Below, one piece after another: positions 25,739 to 34,193 of a stretch of 64,000 bases of DNA (the stretch's first letter is position 1; each line of letters starts with the position of its first letter). Source of the DNA: Pseudacidobacterium ailaaui (GTDB taxonomy: Bacteria; Acidobacteriota; Terriglobia; Terriglobales; Acidobacteriaceae); NCBI RefSeq assembly GCF_000688455.1, contig NZ_JIAL01000001.1, forward strand, positions 496,001 through 560,000, in the 5' to 3' direction. The position numbers were made by a program, and so were the translations under genes. Below the pieces are notes generated by a model, which saw only the letters and a list, made by a program, of their open reading frames with translations, was not told the origin of the DNA and ran no database searches.

Positions 25739-26551
25739 TTAGCGGTGTCCGCCTCCTCCGTGGAAGCCGCCGCCGCCATGGAAGCCACCTCCGAACCCTC
25801 CGCCATGGAAACCGCCGCCCCCGAATCCTCCACTATGGAAACCACCGCCACCGAATCCGCCTCCTCCATGGAAGCCGCCGCCACTGCTGAAGGCGTGAAT
25901 GCCAGAGCTGCCATGGAAGCCGCCACTGTATCCGCTATATCCATGGAAACCGGAGGTACCATCTCCATGGAAACCGCTGGGTCCGCTATAAGCATGGAGC
26001 CCAGTTGTGCCGCGGAAGCTGTTGTTCATGGACGGATGGTATCCAGCGCTGTTCAATGTGTGTGTGCCATAAGCGCCGCCATTCCGGAATCCATTGTTAA
26101 AGCCACCCGAGCGCGGTTGTGGTGTTCCCCAGGCTCCTCCATTGCGATAGCCATGATTGAATCCATTGGCATACCCATGGGCATAGCCGCTGGTGTAACC
26201 AAAGCCATAGCCGTGTCCGTAGCCCCAGTAAGGGTGCCTCCAGCCCCAGCCGCCCCAAGGATGGCCCCAACCCCAGCCCCAAGGTGCTCCATACCACCCC
26301 GTGAACCATGGGCCGGCCCCAATAAAGACTCCGCCGATAAACCAGTCCGGACCATAGTAGCCATAAGGCGCACATTCATAAGGCCAGTAAGGATAGTATC
26401 CCCACGCGCAGACGGGCGGTCCCGCCACATACACCGGGGCGGGATAATCCACCACCGGGCCAATACCAATACCCACGGCAATCTGGCTGTGAGCAAACGC
26501 TGCCGGAAGAGCAAGCGCCGCAAGTAACGCGAGTGAACGCAGGATACGCAC
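25739..26551 (-). CDS. Exported Gly/Tyr/Trp/His-rich low-complexity protein
   Basis: A 270-residue exported protein with a signal peptide (about 1-22). Residues about 40-125 are rich in Tyr, Trp, Pro and Gly; about 125-205 in Asn/Gly/Tyr; the last 65 residues repeat GGGFHGGG-like units, placing a His every five to eight residues, as in GGGFGGGGFHSGG. Such tails can bind metals or form amyloid-like or adhesive layers; this is inference. GTG 26551 follows GGAGG by six bases. Recognised homologues are usually annotated hypothetical. Strong terminator downstream, 316-base gap upstream: a single-gene unit. Confidence 0.72.
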   Translation of the reverse strand: MRILRSLALLAALALPAAFAHSQIAVGIGIGPVVDYPAPVYVAGPPVCAWGYYPYWPYECAPYGYYGPDWFIGGVFIGAGPWFTGWYGAPWGWGWGHPWGGWGWRHPYWGYGHGYGFGYTSGYAHGYANGFNHGYRNGGAWGTPQPRSGGFNNGFRNGGAYGTHTLNSAGYHPSMNNSFRGTTGLHAYSGPSGFHGDGTSGFHGYSGYSGGFHGSSGIHAFSSGGGFHGGGGFGGGGFHSGGFGGGGFHGGGFGGGFHGGGGFHGGGGHR

Positions 26552-26867
26552 TGAAAACCTCCCCGCCAGCAGTTTCCTGGACCGACTGGCGTGGCCTGCC
26601 TGGCTTTTTGGGGCCTGGCAGCCGCCCTACTTATTGGAACCCCGGATGGCAAAAAAGTTGCTCCAAATTCACCCCTTGCCCCGGCCGAATCTTGTCACAT
26701 CGGAACAAAGAGGAGCAGCGCCATGAATTGCTGCGCCCCAGGCTGAAAAATTCTGAATCGCATTCGTCCATGGATATACAAATGCGCTTCAGAACCAGGA
26801 AATCCCACTCAGAAAACAAAGACCCAGCCAATTTCTGACTGGGCCTCTTTTGGATTTCCTTTCCTCT
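26552..26867. other. 316-base intergenic region
   Basis: Holds the leader of the Gly/His-rich gene on the left and the BON-gene terminator on the right. Short frames on both strands have no ribosome site or recognisable product. No RNA gene was recognised. Confidence 0.5.
26811..26845 (-). terminator. Rho-independent terminator of the BON-domain gene
   Basis: On the minus strand GGCCCAGTCA pairs with TGGCTGGGTC (26836-26845 with 26821-26830; two G-U pairs, loop GAAAT), followed by TTTGTTTTCT. It lies 22 bases beyond the stop. Confidence 0.82.
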
Positions 26868-27956
26868 TTACTGTGGTCGCTCCTGCAATTGCGGTCCTGT
26901 GTTGTCGTCAAACGAACGCACCTCACCGGCCTTCTGTGAGGTGGTAACGGTAATGGGCGATTGCAGTTTGAAGTTGATCAGCGTCTCGGGCTGGATCTGC
27001 ACCTGCTGCCCGCGGGTGACGGCGTTGACTCCGGCCCCAGTGGCCCCGCCTGCGGCTGCGCCGATGGCAGCTCCTCTGCCGCCTCCGGCGAGCGCTCCAA
27101 TGATCGCTCCCAGGGCCGCTCCGCCGCCGGCTTTCATCGCTGTGTTCTTACCCCGTCCCTGTCCCTGCCGAACATAGGCTTCGGTCACCACCGGGACCTG
27201 CCTGCCCCGCGCATTGATCTGGGTCAGCTCAATAGAAAGCAGTGAGCTTCCGGAAAAATGCGTCGCGTCCTTTGCATCCACCACACGCCCTACCACGGAT
27301 GCTCCGTGCGGGACCGCCACCATTCCATCTGCAATCAGGTCCCCGGCAAGAGAGCCATGGAAGACTTGGTTGGGCTGTGCCGTCTGGCTGCTCAGCCCTT
27401 CGGTAATCCGTACCGGGACGATGGTTCCGGCAGGAATGGTCACCGTCTTGGCCACAGGCTGCGGCGGTGGCGGCGGAGGTGCCGGCTGCGGCGGCGGCGC
27501 TTGCGTTACAGGCGCGGCAGGTGCTGGCTGCGGCGGTGGCGCCTGGGCCACTTCCTGCTCACGATGCTTCTTCTTCCGCTCGGGCTCCAGTTTCCGCTCT
27601 GGAGCCGGGGCCGCCGCCTGTTGCGGCTGTGGAGGGGGTGCGACGGTGAGATTGTTGATGACGGTCTTTACCCCGTCCACGCTGCCAGCATCATTTGCCG
27701 CTAGAGCACGCGATGCCTCATCATTCGCATTTCCTGAGAGTGTGGCGACTCCATTGGAAACGCTGACCTGAATCGGCTGTCCATTCAGCGCGCTTTCGGC
27801 AGCAATCTTGGCCTGGATGTCGCTGGCAATCTGCTGGTCCGTCCGTGCCTGCGGCTGGGGCTGCTGTTGGCGCTGGCATCCAGCTCCTGCCAGAAGTACC
27901 GCCGTCAGAATGGCCGCCTGGATCCCTCTTGTCCGGATTTTTTCTGCTTGTTTCAT
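26868..27956 (-). CDS. BON-domain, glycine-zipper envelope lipoprotein
   Basis: A 362-residue exported protein. A leader with Cys at the end of LLAGAGC suggests a lipoprotein, though the lipobox is imperfect. Then a BON domain (about 37-105; [15 protein letters not shown]), a Pro/Gln/Lys linker (about 108-170), a beta-rich domain starting [19 protein letters not shown] (about 175-275), a Gly/Ala glycine zipper (about 280-320) and a short beta end. BON domains bind membranes or peptidoglycan-associated partners. The last three parts match the architecture of the gene at 23816-24592. GGAGAG precedes the ATG by about nine bases. Confidence 0.78.
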   Translation of the reverse strand: MKQAEKIRTRGIQAAILTAVLLAGAGCQRQQQPQPQARTDQQIASDIQAKIAAESALNGQPIQVSVSNGVATLSGNANDEASRALAANDAGSVDGVKTVINNLTVAPPPQPQQAAAPAPERKLEPERKKKHREQEVAQAPPPQPAPAAPVTQAPPPQPAPPPPPPQPVAKTVTIPAGTIVPVRITEGLSSQTAQPNQVFHGSLAGDLIADGMVAVPHGASVVGRVVDAKDATHFSGSSLLSIELTQINARGRQVPVVTEAYVRQGQGRGKNTAMKAGGGAALGAIIGALAGGGRGAAIGAAAGGATGAGVNAVTRGQQVQIQPETLINFKLQSPITVTTSQKAGEVRSFDDNTGPQLQERPQ

Positions 27957-28204
27957 GCCCGAAGTCTCTCCTTATGCTCGCGTGGCATTACCTTATCTTA
28001 GTACTGAACTCGTTCCTCCGCAGAGGAAGACTCTTCTACGTCAGTGCCTGATTTCTAAAACGTCAGGACTGAAAAAGAGTTGTTATCCATTTGTTTTCCT
28101 TTGGGATGGCAGCGAAACCGTCCCTCCAGGCATCTACTAATGCATTGACGTTGGTATACCCTGAAAGGTTCTGATACCATCCGTTTTCGGACAAAGGAGA
28201 ATGT

Positions 28205-28597
28205 ATGTCAGACGAAAAATCGAATAGTTTTGGTTGGTTTTTGGCCGGATTAGGCCTGGGTGCGCTGCTGGGCGTGCTGTACGCGCCGAAGTCCGGGCGT
28301 GAAACGCGGGAAGACCTGGCCAACAGTGCCCGCGAAGGCGGAGAATACTTGCGGCAGCGCTCCCGTGAAGCGGCCGATCAGGTCAACGCCTATGTAGAAC
28401 GCGGAAAGGCCCAGGTCAGCGAATACGTAGACCGCGGCAAAGACTACCTGGAAAAGGGCAAAGCGCAGTGGAATGACCTGGTCAACCAGGGACGTCAGTT
28501 CATCAACGAGAAGGGGGAACGGGTGTCGGCCGCTGTCGAAGCGGGCAAGCAGGCCTATCGTTCAACGACTGAGTCCAGTGCGGAAACGGCCCACTAG
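28205..28597 (+). CDS. YtxH-domain membrane protein
   Basis: A 130-residue protein with one N-terminal membrane segment, FGWFLAGLGLGALLGVLYAPKSG (split here only for description; the LGVLYAPKSG end is the YtxH hallmark), followed by a long amphipathic Ala/Glu/Lys/Arg helix with repeats of YVERGKAQ / YVDRGKDY / YLEKGKAQ. B. subtilis YtxH is a general-stress protein; function is not established. Strong AAAGGAG lies eight bases before the ATG. Followed by a membrane coiled-coil gene in the same direction. Confidence 0.85.
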   Translation: MSDEKSNSFGWFLAGLGLGALLGVLYAPKSGRETREDLANSAREGGEYLRQRSREAADQVNAYVERGKAQVSEYVDRGKDYLEKGKAQWNDLVNQGRQFINEKGERVSAAVEAGKQAYRSTTESSAETAH

Positions 28598-28659
28598 CGC
28601 AGTAAAATGACCGCCGGGACGCCAACCCTAAGACTTGAACCACTTGCCGGATACAGGAA

Positions 28660-29166
28660 ATGCAGATACCACAGATCATCTTTGTTATTTTTGCCATTGC
28701 CGTGGCTGTTGGCGTCCTTTTACAGGCCGGGGTGCTGCTGGGAATGTTCTTTGCGGTGAAAAAGACCGCGAATCATCTGGAGGAGCTCTCCGCAAGAGTA
28801 AACCAGCATGCGGTCCCGGCACTGGCTACGGCCCGCAATCTGCTGGAAGAGATTTCGCCCAAGCTTAAGACGGCCACAACAAACCTGGTGGAGGCGTCCG
28901 CCACATTTCGCGCGCAGGCAAAACGGCTCGACCATACGGTACAGGAGATTACCGGCCTCGCACAGGCCCAGGCTGAACGGGTGGATGAAATCGCAACCAG
29001 CGTTTTGGACGGGGTGACCCATGCGACGGCCGCAGTGCAGCATGGGATTGCCGCTCCCCTTCGGCAGCTGACCGGCATCCTGAACGGCCTTCGTGCTGGC
29101 TTTGACGTGCTCAGAAAGAAAGAAAGCCCCCTGCATGTAGAAGAAGACGGCGGAAACTTCGTCTGA
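28660..29166 (+). CDS. Membrane-anchored coiled-coil protein (DUF948-like)
   Basis: A 168-residue protein with an N-terminal transmembrane helix (about 4-32) and a long Ala/Thr/Glu-rich helical region (about 35-150) that looks like a coiled coil, the layout of DUF948 proteins often paired with YtxH. The pairing here (63 bases after YtxH, same strand) supports that call. No catalytic motif is visible. Function unknown; a general-stress or envelope-spacing role is inference. Confidence 0.72.
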   Translation: MQIPQIIFVIFAIAVAVGVLLQAGVLLGMFFAVKKTANHLEELSARVNQHAVPALATARNLLEEISPKLKTATTNLVEASATFRAQAKRLDHTVQEITGLAQAQAERVDEIATSVLDGVTHATAAVQHGIAAPLRQLTGILNGLRAGFDVLRKKESPLHVEEDGGNFV

Positions 29167-29374
29167 AATTTTTCCCTTCTCCCCTGACCCGCAGAAGAAC
29201 GCAGAAGAATCTCTACATCTTTTTATAAGTGATCTTAAGTAAGTATTGTTGTCTTTCCCTCATGCACTCATTGGGCCCCCGCAAGGATGGAAGTGAGAGA
29301 TGCAAACTTATTGAAAGGGTTGGGCACCCCTCGGACAAGCGACCACGATGTCAGATTCCGTCTCTGAATTTCTT
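29167..29374. other. Intergenic stretch before the receptor remnant
   Basis: About 200 bases with AT-rich sequence at 29215-29245 (TTTTTATAAGTGATCTTAAGTAAG) and no supported gene. It may carry a decayed 5' part of the remnant that follows. Confidence 0.35.
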
Positions 29375-29510
29375 CCTTCGTCCGGTGCCCCGCTTGAGTC
29401 GGCTGTACGGCAAGCTGGACAATGAGACCTTCCGCGTCGGCAACGGTACGGGCGTGTACGCGCTTGGGGCCGCCCGCCAGACCGAGTGGGGACTGAAATT
29501 CAGCTTCTGA
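29375..29510 (+). pseudogene. C-terminal remnant of an outer-membrane receptor/beta-barrel protein
   Basis: The frame ending at 29510 reads LYGKLDNETFRVGNGTGVY, then ALGAARQTEWGLKFSF and stop. The last strand (xxWGLKFSF, aromatic C-terminus) is typical of acidobacterial TonB-dependent receptors, and the preceding segment looks like the last loop and strand. No start, signal peptide or remaining barrel exists upstream in this frame, so it appears to be the tail of a deleted or decayed gene. A GC-rich hairpin follows. Confidence 0.5.
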
Positions 29511-29526
29511 ATCGCGCCAATGGACC

Positions 29527-29549
29527 GGCCCCGCAAAGAAAGCGGGGCC
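29527..29549. terminator. GC-rich hairpin between the remnant and lemA
   Basis: GGCCCCGC pairs with GCGGGGCC across a seven-base loop. Neither side has a good T tract. It may be the old terminator of the receptor remnant and may also act on the convergent lemA transcript. Confidence 0.5.
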
Positions 29550-29555
29550 TGTCTG

Positions 29556-30137
29556 TCAGAACTTCACCTGTGGGGCCTGTCGCGATGCCTCGCTGGCCTG
29601 GAAATAGTCATTATCGGGCTGGAAGCCCGCAATGCTGGCCCAAATGCTGTTGGGGAATTGGCGGATAAAAGTGTTATAGTCCTGAATCGCGCGGTTATAG
29701 CGGTTGCGCTCGACTGCAATGCGATTTTCTGTCCCTTCAAGCTGGTCCTGCAGAGCAAGGAAGTTCTGGTCGGCCTTCAGGTTTGGATAGTTCTCTGACA
29801 GGGCCAGAAGCCTGCCAATGGCCGAATCCAGCCGTCCGTTGGCTTCAATCTTTTCGTGCGGATCATGCGCGTTCAGCAGTGCGGCACGCGCGTTCGCAAT
29901 ATCAGAAAAAACCGTCTCCTCATGTTTGGCGTAACCTTTGACTGTCTCCACCAGGTTCGGGATCAGATCTGCGCGGCGCTGCAACACCACGTCCACCTGC
30001 GACCATTGCGCATGAATGGCCTCCTGCTTGGCGACCATCTGATTCTTCGCGCTTACATAGCTGCCAAAGACCAGAAGTCCGGCCAGCACGATCACGCCTA
30101 GAACCGCAATTGCAATCCACAACCCGCGTCTCATCAT
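29556..30137 (-). CDS. lemA: LemA-family protein
   Basis: About 193 residues: an N-terminal transmembrane helix (about 7-27) with a helical-bundle domain outside the cytoplasm. The LemA signature is RRADLIPNLVETVKGYAKHEE and, later, AVERNRYNRAIQDYNTFIRQFP, both clear. AGGAG lies upstream of two possible starts, TTG 30143 and ATG 30137; ATG is chosen. It follows the TPM-domain gene by about 57 bases; LemA and TPM proteins are habitual neighbours. Function unknown, envelope-associated. Confidence 0.88.
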   Translation of the reverse strand: MMRRGLWIAIAVLGVIVLAGLLVFGSYVSAKNQMVAKQEAIHAQWSQVDVVLQRRADLIPNLVETVKGYAKHEETVFSDIANARAALLNAHDPHEKIEANGRLDSAIGRLLALSENYPNLKADQNFLALQDQLEGTENRIAVERNRYNRAIQDYNTFIRQFPNSIWASIAGFQPDNDYFQASEASRQAPQVKF

Positions 30138-30194
30138 CGGCAAATTTCTCCTAGCTAAAAACCCTTGTTCATTGAGAGAGTATCACGCGGTGCT

Positions 30195-30980
30195 TTACCA
30201 ACTGCCGCCCGCGCCGCCACCTCCAGTGCTTCCACCGCCCCAGCCGCCAAACCCGCCGCCACCATCGCCGCTGCCTCCCCCAAAGCCGCCACCTCCGCCC
30301 CAGCCTCCGCGGCCGCCGCCGCCCAGGAACATGCCCAGCAGAAAGCCCAGCAGTCCGGATCCGCCCGCACGGGCCAGAAACAGGATGACCAGAAGGATGA
30401 CCACCCCGAAGACCATCAACTGCCCCAGACTAAGATGCTCAGCATGTTCCTGCCGCGCAACCGGGTCTTGGGGCACGGTCTGCAGCGTTACACCGGCATC
30501 TTTGGCGATGACCTGGGCAATCTGGTCTACGGCCAGGGAAACCGCATCGTCATAATCTCCCTGCCGCAGATACGGCACCATCTGGCGGCCGATCACTCCC
30601 GCACGCGCATCGGTCACAGCGCCTTCCATCCCGTATCCGGTGGCAATCCAGTATTTGTGGTCTTCCACCGCAAGCAGAATCAGAACTCCGCGGTCTTTTT
30701 GGCCGATCTTCCACTTGTCCCAAAGCTCAACCGCGTACTCCTGAATAGGCTGGCCTTCCAGTGATCTGATCGTGACCACCGCGATCTGCGCATGGGCCTG
30801 CTGGTCCACCTGTCCGCAAAGGCGGCTCAATTGCTGGCGGGTTTCAGGGGAAAGGACATGAGCAAAATCGCTGATGTAATCGGTCGCTGCCGGAAGATCT
30901 TTGACCGCCTGCGCCCAGATCGGCAACGAGAACAACACCAGCCAGAGTGCCAGCAGCCGTCTTGCAGTAGGAAGAAGCAT
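30195..30980 (-). CDS. TPM-domain (YgcG-like) exported membrane protein
   Basis: A 261-residue protein with signal peptide (about 1-24), a TPM domain (about 27-165; VKDLPAATDYISDFAHVLS, KDRGVLILLAVEDHKYWIATGYGMEG), a transmembrane helix (about 197-220) and a C-terminal tail of Gly with Trp/Phe (GGWGGGGGFGGGSG). TPM domains are implicated in photosystem/thylakoid repair in plants and unknown envelope tasks in bacteria. ATG 30980 is chosen because it gives the signal peptide; the longer frame to 31175 crosses the divergent gene. First gene of a TPM-lemA operon. Confidence 0.85.
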   Translation of the reverse strand: MLLPTARRLLALWLVLFSLPIWAQAVKDLPAATDYISDFAHVLSPETRQQLSRLCGQVDQQAHAQIAVVTIRSLEGQPIQEYAVELWDKWKIGQKDRGVLILLAVEDHKYWIATGYGMEGAVTDARAGVIGRQMVPYLRQGDYDDAVSLAVDQIAQVIAKDAGVTLQTVPQDPVARQEHAEHLSLGQLMVFGVVILLVILFLARAGGSGLLGFLLGMFLGGGGRGGWGGGGGFGGGSGDGGGGFGGWGGGSTGGGGAGGSW

Positions 30981-31050
30981 CGCCCTTATTCTACCTGCGT
31001 GATGCAAAATGCATGGGAAGGGACTACACTGGGCAGCGAAGGAGTATGCC

Positions 31051-31587
31051 ATGCTCCGCTGCCTTATTGCCTTCATGCTCGCCGTGGTCCCACTCTTGGC
31101 AAACCACGCCATCGCGCAATCCTCCAAAGACCCTTTGAATGAGGACGAAGTCGAACAGGTGCGGGAATTTGCCAATCAGCCCAACGACCGCCTCAAGCTC
31201 TATGGAAAATTTATTGATCAGCGCATCGAGGCCATCACCAAACTCGCCAGCGACAAAAAGGCGCAGGACCGTGTTGCTGAACTCCGTGCGCGCATCGAAG
31301 AATTTACTTCTCTTGTCGATGAACTCCAGGACAACCTTGACACCTATGACCACGACCACGCCGACATCCGCAAGGCCCTGAAGTCTCTGGCCGAAGCCAG
31401 CATGAAATGGGAACCTGCACTTCATCTGCCGGAAGCCAACCCTGCCTATGATTTCGACCGCAAGTCCGCGGTCGAAGCCGCCCGAAGTGCTGTAGACCAG
31501 ATTCAAGAAATCCGAAACGAGCAGGAAAAATACTTCATCGAGCACAAGGACCAGGCCGGAAAGAATGGCACCGGTCCACAAGGATAG
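31051..31587 (+). CDS. Exported coiled-coil protein of unknown function
   Basis: A 178-residue exported protein: signal peptide (about 1-22) then an almost entirely helical, charged domain with coiled-coil character (for example KLASDKKAQDRVAELRARIEE). No catalytic motif or recognised domain. GAAGGAG lies six bases before ATG 31051. It ends 17 bases before tadA on the same strand and may be transcribed with it. Divergent from the TPM gene. Confidence 0.7.
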   Translation: MLRCLIAFMLAVVPLLANHAIAQSSKDPLNEDEVEQVREFANQPNDRLKLYGKFIDQRIEAITKLASDKKAQDRVAELRARIEEFTSLVDELQDNLDTYDHDHADIRKALKSLAEASMKWEPALHLPEANPAYDFDRKSAVEAARSAVDQIQEIRNEQEKYFIEHKDQAGKNGTGPQG

Positions 31588-31604
31588 TGCCTTAGCATGG
31601 AACT

Positions 31605-32054
31605 ATGCAGGACAAAGTTTTCATGCAGGCTGCGCTTGAAGAAGCCCGTCTGGCCGCCGCTGCCGGAGAAGTCCCTATTGGTGCGGTCGCTGTGCTTGGC
31701 GGCCAAATCATCGCCCGCGGCCAGAACCGGGTCCTGCGCGACGTAGATCCCACTGCCCATGCTGAAATTGTTGCCTTGCGTGCCGCCGCTTATGCAACAG
31801 CCAATTACCGGCTGCTCGATTGCGAGCTCTATGTGACCCTGGAGCCGTGCGCCATGTGCGCCGGGGCCATGGTCCATGCCCGATTGGCGCGATTGATTTA
31901 TGGTGCCTCCGATCCCAAAGCGGGTGCTGTTGCTTCTGTGCTTCAGGTGTTGAACCATCCCAGACTAAACCACAAAATGCTGGTCACCTCAGGGGTCCTG
32001 GCAGAAGAATGTGGCAAGATTCTCCGGGACTTCTTCCGGACAAAGCGTACCTAA
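31605..32054 (+). CDS. tadA: tRNA-specific adenosine deaminase TadA
   Basis: A 149-residue zinc deaminase that converts A34 to inosine in tRNA-Arg(ACG). Zinc ligands and catalytic Glu are His52-Ala-Glu54 and Pro-Cys82-Ala-Met-Cys85, as in TadA. The length is typical. It follows an exported coiled-coil gene by 17 bases. Cytosine/guanine deaminases share the fold, but the RGQNRVL and LNHKM contexts fit TadA. Confidence 0.93.
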   Translation: MQDKVFMQAALEEARLAAAAGEVPIGAVAVLGGQIIARGQNRVLRDVDPTAHAEIVALRAAAYATANYRLLDCELYVTLEPCAMCAGAMVHARLARLIYGASDPKAGAVASVLQVLNHPRLNHKMLVTSGVLAEECGKILRDFFRTKRT

Positions 32055-32225
32055 CGACTATCACCCTGACCGGGGCCACATTTTTCCAGTGCTGGCCTTA
32101 CCATCCACTGCCGAGTACGGGCAGGATGATCTTGCCGAGCATTTCCTTCATCGCTTCACGCTCATCTAAATATCTATCTGTTCTTTGCGGAGCAGCGAAA
32201 TTCATTTTTCTTATGCGGAGATTTC

Positions 32226-33779
32226 GTGAGACCGTTGTGGATCTGCTTCATCTGGACACTTGCCGTTCTGTCTGCATGGGCGCAGGAGCGTCCTCCTGTT
32301 TCAGCAAATTCTGGCTTCCGCTGGATGTGGGGCCTGGATGGGAAAAAGACATCGGAAAAAAATGGCAAGAGGATTTCTTATCAGGAAGAAGAACCCGGTT
32401 ATCACTGGAAAGGACTGCTGCTTCAGTCCTTTGAGTTCAACGCCATTGAAAACAGTTTTCGCATTTTCAGTGATGATACGCTGCGCGCACTGACGGCCAA
32501 TAAACCGTTCTGGCATGACTACATTGCCTCCATCAAACAATTCAATATGCGCCGGTGGAATGATGGAGATGACTTTCTGGTGAACTATGTTGGGCACCCC
32601 ATGCAGGGCGCGGTTGGCGCGTATCTGGAAATACAGAACTCACCCTGGCAATCGCGTGTCCGCTGGAACCAGCCCGGCTACTGGAATTCACGTTGGAAGG
32701 CCTTCTGGTGGACCACCCTTTACAGCACACATTCTGAGATCTCTCCACTGGGTGAGGCCGGACTGGGCAATGAAGGTGGCTATACATACGATGTGAAATG
32801 TATCCTGCACTGCGGCCCGAAAGACCCTCCCAGCGGCAAAGATACAAACAATACCGGCTGGGTGGACTTTATCGTGACTCCATCGGTAGGGATGCTCTGG
32901 GTCTTCGCCGAGGACTTTCTGGACAAAGACATCAGCGACCGCATCGCAGACCATGCAAAACCAGATGCCGTGTATCCGAAGATCATCCGCGGCGCCCTGA
33001 ATCCCAGCCGCAGCTTTGCCAATCTTCTTCGCGGCCATAAACCCTGGTATCGCGACTATGATCATCCCATCACAGTTTTTGGCGCTGGCATTCATTTCAC
33101 AAAACTGGAAAATGCGACGGGCGATGGCGGCAAAGAAGACCGCGCTTGGCCGCGCTTGCAGATGGCACCCTTCTTCCGTGGCTACTCGACGACCGTTACC
33201 ACTTCCAACTGCCTGTACTGCCGCCGCATGGTCCACGGCGGAGGTGCACAGTTCTCTTTGCATCTCTGGCGCTGGCTTTATGCCGATGCAGAGGTGGCGC
33301 ACTACCCGGGGGCCAGCCCCGCTCCGTCAGACCGCGCCGGAGGCAATCTTACTACTGGCTTCTTTGGTTTTCGCGGAGGCATCAACACCACGAATTATGC
33401 GCTGAATCTTTCGCTGCGGCCGGGCTTCCTGCAGTTTGATGACGCCTACCTGAGCTCCCCTGAGGAAGGGAAACCTGCACCTGAGCGAGGAACAATCACT
33501 CATTTTGCCTGGAACATTCTGCTGGCGGGCGACTATAAGCTCACGCGCAACCTCGCCATTCGTGCAGGAATTGAGGAAACGCTGGTGCGCTATCGGCAAG
33601 CCTGTTTCGATGCCTCCGGAATCGGCACACCCAATCCCTTGCGATGGCTGGTACAGGGGACCGGGTGCTTTGAGCGGCCAGGAACGGGTCGGCCTCCCTA
33701 TCAATCGTGGCTCTCGCACGAGGACTTTACGAATCGTGGAAGCTGGGGATATCAGATTGGTCCGGTCTTCAGTTTTTGA
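32226..33779 (+). CDS. Exported, probably outer-membrane, protein of unknown function
   Basis: A 517-residue exported protein: signal peptide (about 1-19) and aromatic-rich beta-like sequence to the end, finishing in WGYQIGPVFSF, consistent with a barrel. A segment NYVGHPMQGAVGAYLE (about 121-136) recalls the HPxxG motif of DUF3943-type outer-membrane proteins, but I cannot verify membership. Four Cys occur in pairs (KCILHC, NCLYCRR). It starts at GTG 32226, seven bases after GCGGAG. Isolated between tadA and a 414-base gap. Confidence 0.65.
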   Translation: MRPLWICFIWTLAVLSAWAQERPPVSANSGFRWMWGLDGKKTSEKNGKRISYQEEEPGYHWKGLLLQSFEFNAIENSFRIFSDDTLRALTANKPFWHDYIASIKQFNMRRWNDGDDFLVNYVGHPMQGAVGAYLEIQNSPWQSRVRWNQPGYWNSRWKAFWWTTLYSTHSEISPLGEAGLGNEGGYTYDVKCILHCGPKDPPSGKDTNNTGWVDFIVTPSVGMLWVFAEDFLDKDISDRIADHAKPDAVYPKIIRGALNPSRSFANLLRGHKPWYRDYDHPITVFGAGIHFTKLENATGDGGKEDRAWPRLQMAPFFRGYSTTVTTSNCLYCRRMVHGGGAQFSLHLWRWLYADAEVAHYPGASPAPSDRAGGNLTTGFFGFRGGINTTNYALNLSLRPGFLQFDDAYLSSPEEGKPAPERGTITHFAWNILLAGDYKLTRNLAIRAGIEETLVRYRQACFDASGIGTPNPLRWLVQGTGCFERPGTGRPPYQSWLSHEDFTNRGSWGYQIGPVFSF

Positions 33780-34193
33780 AGCCAGATCGCTGCTCGGTAT
33801 GGCCTGTCAACGGACCCTGCCGGTCATCCCGGTCCAGTTTGTCTTCACAGCGGCTCACCAGCCATGCTATGCTCAGTGCAACGCGATGCGCAGCCAAGGG
33901 CACATCCTCAAGGCCATATCCAGCCCGCATAGCTGGAGCCGGGCCTTTGCGCGCGCGATTGCACCTAGGAAGCATCTCCGCGTCCTGCCCACCCGCACGC
34001 GACCTAGCCTCTTCGGCAGCGACTAGTCACCGCTGCCCGGAACACCTGCCTGCGAAGTGGTCTGTGCATTGTCCTTTCAGCAGGTTTTCCGCCAGAAGAG
34101 AGACCTTCTTGCTATCTCCGCTCTAACAAAGAAAAGATTTGTACCCCGGCAAAGATTGCCGTGGGTTCCCCTGACCTACAAGGAGAAATTTCG
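33780..34193. other. 414-base intergenic region with one doubtful small ORF
   Basis: A minus-strand frame (33975-33769; 68 residues, or 53 from an inner ATG) has no clear ribosome site but acceptable codon choice; it overlaps the preceding stop by 11 bases. I do not recognise it and do not call it. The right end holds the leader and AAGGAG of the aminotransferase gene. No tRNA or riboswitch was recognised. Confidence 0.35.

Noticed and set aside
25739-26200. Short tandem repeats read as a CRISPR array or DNA satellite
   Set aside because: The periodicity is imperfect, follows codon phase and encodes the GGGFHGG protein repeats; no spacers or cas genes.
25739-26551. Long plus-strand frame (25262-26527) rich in Met/Ala/Thr/Ser
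   Set aside because: It is the antisense shadow of the Gly/His-rich coding repeats; the minus frame has a signal peptide, ribosome site and terminator.
23816-27956. TrbI/VirB10-like similarity taken as a conjugation or type IV secretion locus
   Set aside because: No VirB4, VirD4, relaxase or mating-pore genes are present; the similarity is limited to an IPAGT barrel start.
30172-30555. Pro-rich plus-strand frame opposite the TPM gene
   Set aside because: Antisense of the Gly-rich TPM tail; no independent support.
33769-33975. 68-codon minus-strand ORF in the 414-base gap
   Set aside because: No ribosome site, no recognisable product, and it overlaps the preceding gene's stop; codon use alone is not enough.
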